From the NCBI GenBank assembly GCA_024114885.1, contig CP099424.1, positions 124,001 through 188,000 on the forward strand: 64,000 nt of DNA. The letters are read 5' to 3'. Positions within the stretch are counted from its first letter, which is position 1, and each line of letters opens with the position of its first letter. Made by a program: the position numbers and the translations under genes. The notes beneath the pieces are model-generated. The model searched no databases. It had not been told where the DNA came from and saw only the letters and a list, made by a program, of their open reading frames with translations. This DNA is from Septoria linicola. Lineage: Eukaryota > Ascomycota > Dothideomycetes > Mycosphaerellales > Mycosphaerellaceae. Shown here in pieces: positions 37,520-48,800 of the stretch.

Positions 37520-39487
37520 TTATGCCTTCCAGCCAGAGATGGCATCGTCAATCTCAGTACGGTACGATCTCTGCTCGGCGCACTGCTTGAGGAAGACCTT
37601 GTACTTGGCCTGCAGCAGCTTCTTCTCACCTGCATCCTTGTTGGGGTAGACAGCCTTACCAGGCTTACTCATCCTATCCATGATGTCCCACAGTGGCTCG
37701 CTCTTGCCGTCCTTGTCGGTGGACGCAGCCTTGACCCCGAGCATGGCGGCACCGTGTACGACCGCGGCGTGGACATATCGTGGGATGAGCACTGGCATGT
37801 CACAGGCAGTAGCCATGAGCGACATGAGCACTGGGTTCTGGCATTGCGAACCAGACATGAAGATGGAGGAGATGATGTGGCCAGCCTCGTTCATCTGCTC
37901 GATGATCTGGTGTGTCTGGAGCGCGATGAACTCCATGGTGCCGTAGTAGTAGAGAGCAAGACCATCGATGCTCTTGTCGTTGGAGAGACCGATCACGGAT
38001 CCCTTCATGTCTGGGTCGGCAACAGGCGATCGGTTGCCGAACAAATCTCCGTAAAAGAAGAAATGACGTCCAAGGTAGGAGATGGCCGGTGCGCCAATCT
38101 TCTCTTGCATCTCGTGGAGGTGCTCGTTGAGGTAGTCGTAGATGTTCGTGTTGAAAGACTCGGCGAGAGACATGGCCTCTTGGAAAGCTGGGTGGGTCTC
38201 GACGACGTGTTTTAGAAGCTCGCCGGTGGCTGACTGGCCACCTTCGGCCAGCCAATAGTCTGGAATGAGCACGTCTCGGTATGGTCCCCATACACCATTG
38301 ACGAAGACTGGCTTCTCAGACATGGCCAAATGGCAAGTGGAAGTACCAGCCACAGCTGCGAGACGTGTGAATGCTTGTGACACATCGTTCTTTGGCTTGC
38401 TGCTGTCGAGGCTGTCACCTCTGAGGTTGACCTTGGCACCGACTGTGCCGATCCAGCCTGCATAGGCATCGATGACACCACTACCGATAGCAATGCCCGC
38501 TGGGAGGCCCATCTCGGATGCTGCCTTCTCGGAAAGGGTACCGACAAGCTCGCCGGCGGTCAAGTACTGGCCGTTCTATGATCTGGTCAGCAAATGTATC
38601 TTTTTCATGTCATCAATCTGGAAGGTTGTACCACCCCGTTGACACCTCCCATGCGCTTGAAGTTATCCTCGCAAAGATCTGGAAGGCCAATCTCTGTCAA
38701 AAAGTCCTCTTGCCAGCCCTTGACACTGCCATCAACACCAACTGGGACGAAGCCTTGCTTGCAGACAACTGAGCAAAAGCTGCGTGCCTCGCTACCAGTA
38801 GCCATGTGTGTAAGAGCGTCTCCCAGATCGTAGAACTTGCAGCGATCGAAGAGCTCCTTTGGCATGTTGTTCTTCAACCACAAGACCTTTGGAATTTCCA
38901 TTTCAATGCTCATCTGCCCACCGACATATCTCAGAAGGTTGTGATTTGTGGCATTGATCTTCTTCGTCTCTTCGACTGGTCTGTGATCGAGCCAGAGAAT
39001 GACATTGCGGTCGTTGCCGTCTGCGTTGTCGAATTTTGGTCCAGTGACTGCAATGGGCTCGTCGGTCTCGCGGTCGAAGACTGTGAGGGAGCAGGTGGCA
39101 TCGAAGCCAATGCCTCGAATGGTGTTGGGGTCGATATTGTGCTGAGACATGGCACGCTGGATCGAGTTGCAAATGCACTTCCAGATGTTGGTCGTGGATT
39201 GTTCCTGCAGGACAAATAAGCATTAGATTAAGTTATAACAGCCCTCGAGTACGTCGAGTACGTACATAGTACCCAGTCTCCGGCTGCCACAGGCCAATGT
39301 TCTCGCTGGCCAGACCGACAATGTCACCTCTGTCGTTCATGATACATGCTCTCGCACTACCAGTACCGACATCGATGCCAATGTAGTGGTTGAGCTCCGG
39401 ACGAAGCTCATTGTGCGGGTCGACAGACATTTGCCTGGACTGCTGCCGCGAAGGGTTGCGGTATGGGAGTCCTCCTGGAGTGGCCAT
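37520..39487 (-). CDS. FGGY-family carbohydrate kinase (D-ribulokinase-like)
   Basis: Three exons (39487-39266, 39204-38635, 38575-37520; introns 60 and 58 bp) encode 615 aa. The family phosphorylates sugars and polyols with ATP. The N-terminal phosphate-binding loop is GIDVGTGSARA (about residue 37 on). The sugar-binding part has IGFDATCS and WLDHRP, and the C-terminal ATPase half has IFMSGSQCQNPVL. Length, TCS and WLDHR make it most like the eukaryotic FGGY/YDR109C-type ribulokinase group rather than glycerol or xylulose kinases. There is no signal peptide, so it is probably cytosolic. It is divergent from the EMC10-like gene. Confidence 0.92.
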
Positions 39488-40123
39488 GATGAATGCTTAG
39501 ATGTAGTTTCCCAGCTGACTGTTTCTGTGGGATCCCTTGCTTGGAATGCTGCTCAGTTTATCGTGTGTCTGCTTGTGACACCAATTGGGCTGCAATGGAG
39601 TATGAGGGGGGTATCACAAGGAAAAGGTGGTCAAGTAAGAGTGGAAGTGAGGGAAGAGAGATTGACACGAATCTACTGAGAAGATTTTGTTGAGCTTCCT
39701 GCGGACCATGGGCTATCGTGAAAAGAAAGACCCTGTCCTGGTCGACACACGGTGAGAGGCTCTGTGGTGGGAGCAACGAGTGAGCTACATCATAGTGGGT
39801 ACGCGGGGACACATTTGGCTGGGGATCAGAAAGGTCGACGGCGTGCCGGTCGGTGAACGAGACTATCATCGTGGCCGCTAAGTTAGAGCTCCACCGTCTG
39901 CAGTCTGATAGGCATCGTGGTGGATGATCGTCGGACTCGCTGGGGCACAAGTGTCGTGGATGGTGCATTGGATGGAGAATGCTGCAGCTGCATTGCGGAC
40001 TTTTTGTGCAACGTGAACGCGAACACCTCCGTCTTGGCATTCGCGGGAGAGAGCTGGTGTAGAATAAGGAAGCTGAGTGAACATTAACAAGCAGATGTTC
40101 CCGAGTGAATGTGACCGCTCACG
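39488..40123. other. Divergent promoter region of the FGGY kinase and EMC10-like genes
   Basis: This 636-bp region lies between two divergent genes. Minus-strand frames at 39558-40090 overlap but have no features of a protein family. No specific regulatory site was identified. Confidence 0.45.
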
Positions 40124-40754
40124 ATGCGCACATCTACCATCGTCAGCGTCGTGCTGACATGTATCTTGTCACTCGCTGCTGCCGTGGGATCCGAACGAGA
40201 AGTCAAGGTGTTCGCATGGCCGCTGTCTGAGGACAAGCCGCAAGCACTGGCGACCGTCTCATACACCTCGACCAATGCCTCGATCAAAAGCTATACGACT
40301 CCTGCACTTCCTTCTACGGACGATATCGTACGCGTAGGCTTCTACCACAAATCGGGAGATTGGTCCGCCATCGCGACTGCCGCCTCAAACTTCGCGCCTG
40401 ACAAATCGAAGAAGCTGCAACTGCATGTTAGGCAGGATGGCGAGCTATATCACCTGGGCTTCAAGACATCGGAGCCTGTGAGCCAGGGAAAGGGAAAGAG
40501 TACTGTGAAGGATCTGAATGTGGAAGTGGTGCAGATTCAGCCAGGACCCAAAGTTGCACTCAACAAGCCAATTGTGGTTACGGCTGATGGTGAGGTCGAG
40601 GGCAAGGAGCCTGAAAAGTCGTTTCTGCAGAAGTGCGTATCATCTCGAGTACTGTTCATAAGTGAAGTGACAATTTCTGACATGTGATAGGTATTGGTGG
40701 GCCATTGGTCTCTTCTTGCTCTTCCAGGTCGTCATGAGTGGAGGCAAGGAGTGA
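40124..40754 (+). CDS. EMC10-like subunit of the ER membrane protein complex
   Basis: Two exons (40124-40632 and 40691-40754, intron 58 bp) encode 190 aa. There is a signal peptide (about 1-23), a beta-rich luminal domain and one C-terminal membrane segment (YWWAIGLFLLFQVVM), which lies wholly in the short second exon. The final MSGGKE tail and the K-F-L-Q-K-Y-W-W entry are characteristic of fungal EMC10. The complex inserts tail-anchored and multipass proteins into the ER membrane. An unspliced reading would lose the membrane anchor. Assignment rests on layout and the C-terminal motif. Confidence 0.72.
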
Positions 40755-40975
40755 GAGCAGCATGTATCTCGTGCTATGCGAAGGAAGGGCCGAGCATATG
40801 AGAATCATCACTCGAGAGTCGACACATCTCTCGAACAATCGACAATGTGGGCCATGCTGCACATGAGCTGTCAAGTCCAGAGCTCAACCTGAAAAGACTA
40901 AGAATCCCAGGGCCACCCACGCGACAACAGCACAATCGCAAGACGTGTGAATACCTCAGAAATCTATCTGTCGCA

Positions 40976-41490
40976 ATGTCTTTGCTTCTCAGCAGTAGCG
41001 AGCAAATAGGTAGACATCAAGTAGCCAAGACCAACGCGGCTATGAGCCAGCTTCGGCTGACATCCGACGGAGCTATCCAGCTCAAGCGGACTGCTCCCGC
41101 GGATCTTCAAAGTAACATCAACGCTTCATTGCTCAAATCACATACACACATGTACGGCCACGCAATACTGAAGCATTAGATGGCGTCGGCAACACGTGCC
41201 TTGCGCCGAAGGTCAATCGCACACTGCCGTCAATGCTGTCAGAGAATGCTCCCATCCGAATCGATGTACGGAAAGCAGAAGGTAGGATCGGAGCGCCGTT
41301 TAAGCTGTTCGATATTAATATGAAACCCAATATGACTTGTCCTGGAAGGCCGGAACGAGAATATCAGGCGAGTCTGACGTTGCTAGCTGCTGAAGGACTG
41401 GGCTGGACGGATGCGGATTTGATGGGGAATATTTTGGCTACGGCGAACACGTTGAAGGAGTTGAGAAAAGTGGAAGTACCGCGGTATTGA
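40976..41490 (+). CDS. Hypothetical two-exon protein, family not recognised
   Basis: The frame from 40976 (or an upstream Met at 40847) to 41111 joins 41180-41490 across a 68-bp candidate intron (GTAACA donor, TACTGA branch, ATTAG acceptor) with matching phase, giving about 148 aa. The second exon looks like a real coding end (ADLMGNILATANTLKELRK), with an amphipathic helix near the C-terminus. There is no signal peptide or membrane segment, and no family is recognised. It lies downstream of the EMC10-like gene on the same strand. It could be a fragment of a larger gene. Confidence 0.42.
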
Positions 41491-41807
41491 AGTAATTGCT
41501 CGATTGCAGTGTCTGGACTGAGGAGCAGCGTTGCATTCTCACTTTCTGTACATCAAGATATGCCTTTACCTCGACCGATGACATGCAGATACTCTTCTAA
41601 CGACAGACTGCTGAGAACTGAGGATGCTCTCAGAATCTGGACCCAACAGTGTGAATCGAAGCACCGCGCATAACAGCGGAGATCCAGCACCTGATAATCT
41701 CTGCAGACATTTCAAACAGTTCCAGCCTTACGTGTGCAGTAAACTCAGGACTGTGCAGCCCATAACCACCAAGCAAGGCCAACAGTACCTACAGAAAGCC
41801 CCGAGAT
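41491..41807. other. Intergenic region, nothing recognised
   Basis: About 320 bp lie between the hypothetical gene and the damaged sulfotransferase-like gene, which converge here. No feature seen. Confidence 0.4.
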
Positions 41808-42690
41808 TCAAGCGCTCAACATGTTCCGCTTCATAACATTCCCACAATACTGAGCATAGAGCTGGCCATTATGCTGGAATTCCTCCGTGGAGTTGACCTT
41901 GGGAAAGTCCCAAGGCGGTACATCCTTGCCCAGGAACCTGCACAGTGGACTCCCTAGAGCCGGCCAAGCTAAGTTAGCGTACGATTCAGCTCTGCTGTCC
42001 AGCCAGAGGACGAAATGAACGCAACGAAAGACGCTCTCACGGACGGGACACATTACAAAAGAGAAAGAAGACCTACATCCCTCCTTCACATTCATCACCA
42101 ACAGCTTCTCCTCGGGCACTAACCTCTTCACCTCCTCCACGTACCTCTGATACCACTCCACACTCTCCCTCGTCCCCTCCCTCCAGTCCCTCATCAGAAC
42201 ATCGTACATCTCATACTCACTCACCAACCTCCTCGCAAAACCATCCCTCACATCCTCCCTCGGCCCAAACAACTTCACCAGCACCTTTCCCACCCAGTCC
42301 TTTGGTCCCTCCATCGCAATCATAAACTGCACAATCGTACCCCAACGACTCCGCATCCACTGCTCCGGACTATCCCTCACCGTCAAGATAACCTTCGCAT
42401 CAGGATACGCAGCGAGCAGTTCACGATAGAAGATCACGCAGGGTATGTCTGTGACTGCCATGCAGTGGCCTAGCAGAGCATCGAATTTAATTTTTCCAAT
42501 CTGTAGTAGACGGCGGTACCTAAGGTAGTGGGAGAGGAAGAATTTTTCGAAAACTTCGCATCGAGCGCTTCACTCCACAGAACAGCATCGGGAGGATATT
42601 CTCATTGAGGATCTCGAGGCGTAGTGGTAGACGTCGTGGTCACTTAGATCGAGGAGGGCTTGGCGGAGGGCTCTGGTGAGATGACGTTTC
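41808..42690 (-). pseudogene. Sulfotransferase-like protein with damaged N-terminal half
   Basis: The C-terminal two thirds look intact. KIKFDALLGHCMAVTDIPC leads into ELLAAYPDAKVILTVRD, the 3'-phosphate-binding region of the fungal sulfotransferase-like P-loop family, and the end has PLCRFLGKDVPPWDFPKVN. A 108-bp intron (41969-42076) is a multiple of three, so both spliced and unspliced readings stay open. The N-terminal part is scattered over three frames: VYHYAS (near 42625), LEILNENIL, then DAVLWSEALDAKF, then back to the main frame. That order fits the family but needs at least two indels. The P-loop itself was not found. It is either a pseudogene or a gene with unusual extra introns. 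Confidence 0.6.
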
Positions 42691-43217
42691 TCGCATTAAG
42701 AGGATGTCTATCGGGGGTGATGAGTAGGAGAACGAGAGACTGACACGCTGGTTCCTGTGCGAGAAAAAAAACCGAGACAGAGGATCTCCATGGGGACTTT
42801 TGGCGTTTGCTATGGCGGCGGTCGATGTTGGTGGCCTGTTGCATGGCTGGTTACGTCGCCGACGACGGGGCGGCGTGGTAGTGGTTGTTGCGGCTTTGCC
42901 TCGGGAGACGTCATGTTGGGCTTATGGGATTCGATTTGTGCTTCCAGGAAGAAAGAAGAAAAGATTGCTTTGATTGAAGGAAATTGGGGCAGACATATAT
43001 GTCATACCAGCTCAGCTCAGCTCGATGCAGCCGTGATGCCTGGGACATTTTATATCACAGGCCGCATTTACTCTCCAGCTCCGCGGATCACAAAGAGAGC
43101 TGGACTTGTGCGACAGAAGTTTTACTGTAGTAGTAGCCTGCTTTGGTCAGAGGTTCAGCAGAGTTGCATGTCGATCTGCAGCTGAATAGATTTGACTTCT
43201 GGATCCGGATTACTGCT
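42691..43217. other. Intergenic region, nothing recognised
   Basis: This contains a poly-A stretch near 42763 and the plus-strand frame 42757-43185, which has no family features. The sulfotransferase promoter and lost P-loop would be expected at its left end. Confidence 0.4.
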
Positions 43218-43652
43218 TTAGGGTTGTGCTACGAGGAAGTGGTATGGACTTGTGCACCCCGCTTGGGACTTGCGTGCAGGAAAAACGTGGATTGAGGGAC
43301 TAATACAATGGATGAGACAGAAGACCGGGCTGGTCCTGCATAGAGCAGAGCTCATTGAAATGTGTTCTTGTGCCAGTTGGCGCGCCAAGCTCAGCTTTGA
43401 CGTTGGCAAACTCTCGAACAGTTCTTCCTGGCCTTCACTACTCTTCACATTCACGAGAGCGAAGGCCTCACCATGCAGGCGGACAGCCTGTCCATCTAGA
43501 CGCTCTTTGGTAACCATGGGCCATCCTTTACGCCACGATGTCCACGACCGTATTGTAGGCGCACAATGGTCTTCTGGAAGGTGCTCGTCGCAATCGAGAC
43601 GAAGTTGCGGTCGCTGTGGCTGCATTTCCAGCTTCAGAAGAGGAGTCTTCAT
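43218..43652 (-). CDS. Hypothetical open frame, doubtful
   Basis: This 144-aa minus-strand frame has a middle section (HGEAFALVNVKSSEGQEEL) that reads more like a globular protein than the opposite-strand frame of similar length at 43252-43656. No family, signal peptide or supporting splice site was recognised, and the C-terminal third is low in typical coding character. It is listed only because no other gene explains this stretch. Confidence 0.22.
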   Translation of the reverse strand: MKTPLLKLEMQPQRPQLRLDCDEHLPEDHCAPTIRSWTSWRKGWPMVTKERLDGQAVRLHGEAFALVNVKSSEGQEELFESLPTSKLSLARQLAQEHISMSSALCRTSPVFCLIHCISPSIHVFPARKSQAGCTSPYHFLVAQP

Positions 43653-44254
43653 TTGAATAGTCGCTCGCTGAAGAAGTGGTTCACTCCTGTTCAGATGAGT
43701 GACTCTGAGAAGGACGGATGGTGGGCGCGTGGCCAGATAACATGCCTACGCGGGTCTGACGCCGCAAGATAGTTCTAAAGCTGCTCTGAAACAGGGAACG
43801 AACGAACAGCGGCACCTGTTTCACAAGCACAATGACCTCAGAATGGCTGACTCAAGGATATCTGGCAGGATTTGGTCGCCTTCTCCTGTGTAGCGGGCGC
43901 GTGCGGCAAGCCACACGCAGCGTATCATGATGATGCGTCAAGGAATGTTGTCCGCGAAGGATTGGGTGAAAATGCGAAGTACGGCCGGCGACCCAGTATG
44001 CGGACATGATGACACGGATTTCTTGAAGGAGGCGTCGTGCAAACGGTAGGCGCGTTCTGTTACTGTCACTTTCTTTCTATCTTTCATTCTTCAGTCGCAT
44101 CATGATTCAAAGTTCAACCCACGAAACACTGACTTGAGACGCAATGCGAACAGCAGTACTGATATGCAAACGTGCGTGATGAAGACGAGCACCGCCTACA
44201 CAACCACGTCAGCCTTGCGCTGAGCCAAGCGACATCACTTGACCAACTCCCGAC
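43653..44254. other. Upstream region of the glycosyltransferase gene
   Basis: About 600 bp without a supportable gene precede the GT31-like start and presumably hold its promoter. Confidence 0.4.
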
Positions 44255-45700
44255 ATGCGACAGACGACATGGCAGGTCTTGCTCCTCATCGCCGTGTTTG
44301 TCAGCATCTCGCTGTACCTTCTCTTGACCTCTGCATACGACACGCTCCATATCGTGAATAGGCCGAAGCAGACGCCGGCAGAAGATGTGAGAGAAGAGGA
44401 TGTCTACGAATGGACTACGACCTCTTCTTATCGACAAGCCACCGAGGAAGACGTGAACAACGCGACGATTGAGGGACTATGTCAATACTTCCCGAAGGAG
44501 AAACTGCATGACATCCAACCCGTCCTCAAAACTGGCCATGGGGCTTTGGATCGCGTTCGTTCACAGTTGAAAAGCTCCGCCGCCTGTCTCGACAACCTTT
44601 TGATATTCTCCGACCTGGACGAGGAACTGGAAGGCCGATCTATCTTCGATACAATCGCCGACATCCCTCAACACCTCATCGAAAGCGACAACCAGACACT
44701 ACCATACCGACACCTCAAAGATCTCGCAGCAAATGGCTCACTCAACGACACCACTCTTTCCAGACTTCAAGGCTGGGAGACTGACAAATTTAAGTTCCTC
44801 CCCGACATCAGCCGCGCATGGCACATCAGCCCGGAACGGCAATGGTACGTCTACTTCGAAGGAGACACTTTCCTCCTCTGGGACACCATCTTCCGCCTCC
44901 TCGAGCACTTTGATCCAGACGAACCGCACTACTTCGGCTCACCGTCTCCTGGCCGTGACGGCACATGGTTCGCCAACGGCGGCCCTGGCTTCATCCTCTC
45001 TCGCGCCGCCATGCGCAAGCTCACTCACGATGACTACGATTCGCAGACTGGTGAATACTTAGGCTCACAGCTCTCTTCCACGCACTGGCACGAAACCCTC
45101 GTCAACTGCTGCGGCGACAGCATCGCCGGCTGGGCACTCTGGTCCGCAAACATTACCCTCTCCGGTCTCTGGCCCATGTTCAACCCGCATCCCCCTCACG
45201 GCGTGCCATTCTCCGATCTCTACTGGTGCCAGCCGGTGTTAAGCATGCACAAACCTCTCGAAGGCGACATGACAAAACTCTGGCGCTGGGAGTGGCAGAA
45301 CAGGAAAACTGATCGACCGCTCCTGTATCGCGACATGGCAGTATCGTACTTCCAAAACTTCCAATTCACCCAACGCGAAAACTGGGATAACGCCGAATGG
45401 GACGGCTTCGACCCACCAAATGATACAACCTATAATCCTCACGCGTCAATAGCAACATGCAGTACAGCGTGCGAGAAACATGAGAATTGCTTTCAGTGGA
45501 CGTACCACCGCCAGCGGTGCTATTTCGTGCATTCGTTCCGGCTAGGACGGGAACGAGAGCCCAGTACTGATGGAGACTGGACGATCTGGGATCAGCGATT
45601 TGTGGCGGGCTGGGATACAGCCAAGATCAAGAAGTGGATAGATCAGAGGCCGTGTGAGAAAGTGCAATGGGTCAAGCCGAGTACGGAGCGGATATTTTAA
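44255..45700 (+). CDS. GT31-like type II membrane glycosyltransferase with PAN-like tail
   Basis: This single-exon protein has 481 aa. A short cytosolic tail and a membrane segment (about residues 7-25) give the Golgi type II topology. The luminal domain carries WYVYFEGDTFLLWD (about 200-212), with E-G-D in the place of the DxD nucleotide-sugar site of fringe/beta-1,3-galactosyltransferase relatives. It then has ANGGPGFILSRAAM and an ETLVNCCGDSIAGWAL segment. The last 100 residues hold a Cys cluster (CSTACEKHENCFQWTY...CYFVHSF) resembling a PAN/Apple module, common behind this domain in ascomycetes. Role in glycan synthesis is inferred; acceptor is unknown. It converges with the golgin gene (178 bp apart). 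Confidence 0.85.
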   Translation: MRQTTWQVLLLIAVFVSISLYLLLTSAYDTLHIVNRPKQTPAEDVREEDVYEWTTTSSYRQATEEDVNNATIEGLCQYFPKEKLHDIQPVLKTGHGALDRVRSQLKSSAACLDNLLIFSDLDEELEGRSIFDTIADIPQHLIESDNQTLPYRHLKDLAANGSLNDTTLSRLQGWETDKFKFLPDISRAWHISPERQWYVYFEGDTFLLWDTIFRLLEHFDPDEPHYFGSPSPGRDGTWFANGGPGFILSRAAMRKLTHDDYDSQTGEYLGSQLSSTHWHETLVNCCGDSIAGWALWSANITLSGLWPMFNPHPPHGVPFSDLYWCQPVLSMHKPLEGDMTKLWRWEWQNRKTDRPLLYRDMAVSYFQNFQFTQRENWDNAEWDGFDPPNDTTYNPHASIATCSTACEKHENCFQWTYHRQRCYFVHSFRLGREREPSTDGDWTIWDQRFVAGWDTAKIKKWIDQRPCEKVQWVKPSTERIF

Positions 45701-45878
45701 GCTAGCGAAGGAAGAATGCAATTCTACTGTCTGACAACAGGAGGTCGAAACTTGTTCCTGGATCTCATTCGGATCCGCTATGCGTTATGCAGATGCTAAT
45801 CATATGTACATGCAGCGTCACTCGACCTCTCCTTTCTAATCATACATGCGTCTTCGAGCCATATCAGATCTCGGAAGA

Positions 45879-48800
45879 CTACTTCGCAGCAATCGTCGCA
45901 CTCCACTTCTGCTCTTCAGCTTTATCAAAATGCAGCAACTGACCCAACACAGGCACAAGCGCTAATTGGTGCTTCTTCTCTTTCTGGCCCAAGAATTGCA
46001 ACAACACTTGTCTCAAGTAGACATAATTAATATCTCCCGAGCCTGCTCCGCCTGCGATACTGCCACTACTCGTGCTCGGACGACCAGCAGGAGCGGGAGA
46101 CGTGATTCGTGACCTATTAGCGGCACTGCTGTCGATTGAGGTTCTCGACGATCCAGAGCCGCCACCGGCTTGCTTCAGCTTCTTGAGCTGTTGCAATTCT
46201 TCAGCCATTGTCTTGGACGACTTTTGGAGTCGCTCAAGACGAGCTTCGCGCTCTTCGAGCTGCTTGCGGAGGTCCTGCTTGTCCTTTTCGAGTTGCGTAG
46301 TCTGCCTTTCACCTTCATCCAGACTATTGTGCAGCTGCGTCATGGCGGTTCTTGTCGCGTCGGCGTCTTCCTGTGCTTGCGCGAGGCGTCGTTCGAGCTC
46401 AGCTCTTGAGCTCTTGAAGTCTTGCTCGCGCTTCTCGGAATCCCGACGAGCCTCGCTTGCACGAGCAGCTTCCTGTTCAGCGTCGCGAAGCTTCGCCTTG
46501 AGGTCTTCAATCTCGCGAGCCTTCTTACGGCCGACAGTGCTGGCATCTGCCTCGGCTCGGTCGCGCTCTTCGATGGCGAGGTCGCGCTGCTCTCGATACT
46601 CCTTGGTCTTGGCATCAGCTCTGCTCTCGGCATCGGCAAGCAGTCTTCGCATGGTGTCGCCCTCCCTGCTACGCTCGGAAAGGGTTCGCTGCGTGTCTGC
46701 GAGTTCTTCTTCGAGACCGTCCACCCGCTCCTGCATCTCCTTTGATCGAGTCACAAGCTCGCGATGCTGGTCCTGTACGCTTTGCACGTAGCTGTCGGCG
46801 CTCTTCTGTAAGGTCTCTTTTGTTTGGAGATCTTCTCGGAGACTGTTGCTTTCATCAGTCAGCTGCCTGACCTGCTTCTCAAGCTCCTCGATCCGTGGTC
46901 TCTGCTTTTTCAGCTCTTCTTCGAGCTTCTTGTAGCTTATTTGCAGCTTCTCGCGGGCATCAACAGCCTCGTCTCGCGCGCTCTGAGTCTTCTCCAAGTC
47001 TTTCCGAGCAGTCTCATACGACTCTTCGAGAGCCTTACTGCGATCTTCGCTCGTCTTCGCCTTGCCTCTCAGAGATGCAATCTCGGTGTCTTTGTCGGCG
47101 GCTTGAGACTTGTACTCTGTGATCTCAGATCGGAGGTCCTTGGCTTTGCCTTCAAGCTTCCTCACTTGCGCATTGGACTTTTCCAGATCTGTTTTGACGG
47201 CCCTCAGCTCGTCACTTTCTTGCTTCAGCTTTTTGAGCTGAATCTGAAACTGAGTGTTGAGCTCTTTAGATGTCGATAGCTCTTTAAAGCGCTGTTGCGC
47301 CAGATTCTCGCTTGCAGCAAGGTCCTTCTCCAACTCAGCAGCACGAGCCTTCAGCTTCTCCAGCTCGTCAAGAATGGCTTGTTGCTTGGCGTCCCTCTCA
47401 GTGCCGCTAGCAGTGTGTGCAGACTTGAGCTCTTCGATCTCTGCCACGGCGGCGTCTTTGGCAAGCTGTAATGCTTCTTTCTCGCGCTTCAACGCCTCCA
47501 CCTGGCTCTTGGCCGCTTCGAGCTCTTCGCTTGAGGCTGATTTAGCCTTTGCAGATTCCAAGTCTGCCTCGAGCTGGCCAGCCTGCGTCTTCAAATCAGA
47601 CTCTCGCGCCTCGGCCTCCTTCAACTGCTTGCGATACTTGTCCGAGTCCTCTTCAAGCTGATCGAACTCCTGCTGAAGCCTGTCGCGCCTCTCCTTCACC
47701 TCCTTGAGTTCATGCTTCGCGTCGGTAGCAGCTTTGCCGTGCTCAAGCATGGAGTCTTGCATGCTCTCTTTTTCCTCTTTCAGGTTTTCGATGAGTTCCT
47801 CATTCTCAACCTGGCTCTTGATGTTGGCTTTCAGTTTGCAGATGTCAGCATCTCTGGTCGTCAGCTCCTCTTCGAGCGCTGCGATGGAAGACACCTTGTT
47901 CGACAAATCACTCTCCAGCTCATCGATGCGCTTCTGATGCTCGTCGGCCTTGTCTTGCCACGCGAGACTGTCGTCGCTGGCTGCGGTGTTCTGTACTTCG
48001 AGAAGCTGCTGCTGTAGATCCGAGAGTCTGGCGCTCTTAGTGTCTCGTTCCTCTTTCAACGCTCGGATTTCATTGTGAAGGTCTTCAATCTGTCGCTCAA
48101 AAGTCGCCTTTGCATCAGATGGCAGCATGCTTGCCATGGCTCGGTTCAACGCCAGGATCTCATCGTCCTTCTGGCGCAAAAGGTAGTCCTTGTTCTTGAC
48201 TGCTTGATCAGATTTCTCAATCAGCTCCTCGAGATGCTGTGCTCTGCTGTCCTGATTGTCGCTCTCCGCTTCGGTGCGCTTCTTCACATAATCGTGCATG
48301 TCCTTTAGCAATGGTATGATTGGATTGTTGGCAAACTTGTGCTCCAGCTTGGCAGATGCAGCATCGCGATCTTGGATGAAGTCATTAACAGTGACACCGA
48401 TAGTGTCTTCTTTCGTGCCTGCAGCGTCAGTGCTTGCTTCGGCGTCCGCCTTCTTCTTGGGCTTCTTGGACTTCTTCTTGCTCTTCTTTTTCGCTGCTCC
48501 AGTGGGAGTCTGCTTGTCCTCGTCTTCCTCAACAGGTGGTGTTCCAGGTGTCGCAACCGCACTGCCAAGCTCGGTAGGCTGGGTGCTGAGATCTGTCGTT
48601 TCTGAACCAATGCGTGATCTTGCGGGTGTGCTGGTCTGTTCTGATGGAGTCGCAACTTGTGGTTCTTTGGCCGGCGTCTCGCACTTTCCACAATTGATGA
48701 TTGCGTAGTAAGCCTTGTCGCGATCTGCCTGGACCTGCTTGAGCTGTACTTGTAGACTTGCGACTTTCTGCTCATGAGCTTTCTTCGAGTCAACTACCTT

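Noticed and set aside
37754..38215. Plus-strand frame of 153 residues
   Set aside because: It lies opposite the intact FGGY kinase exon 3, and its Val/Glu-rich translation is an antisense artefact.
43252..43656. Plus-strand frame of 134 residues
   Set aside because: It is Arg/Cys/Ser-rich with no family feature; the opposite frame looks slightly better, but neither is convincing.
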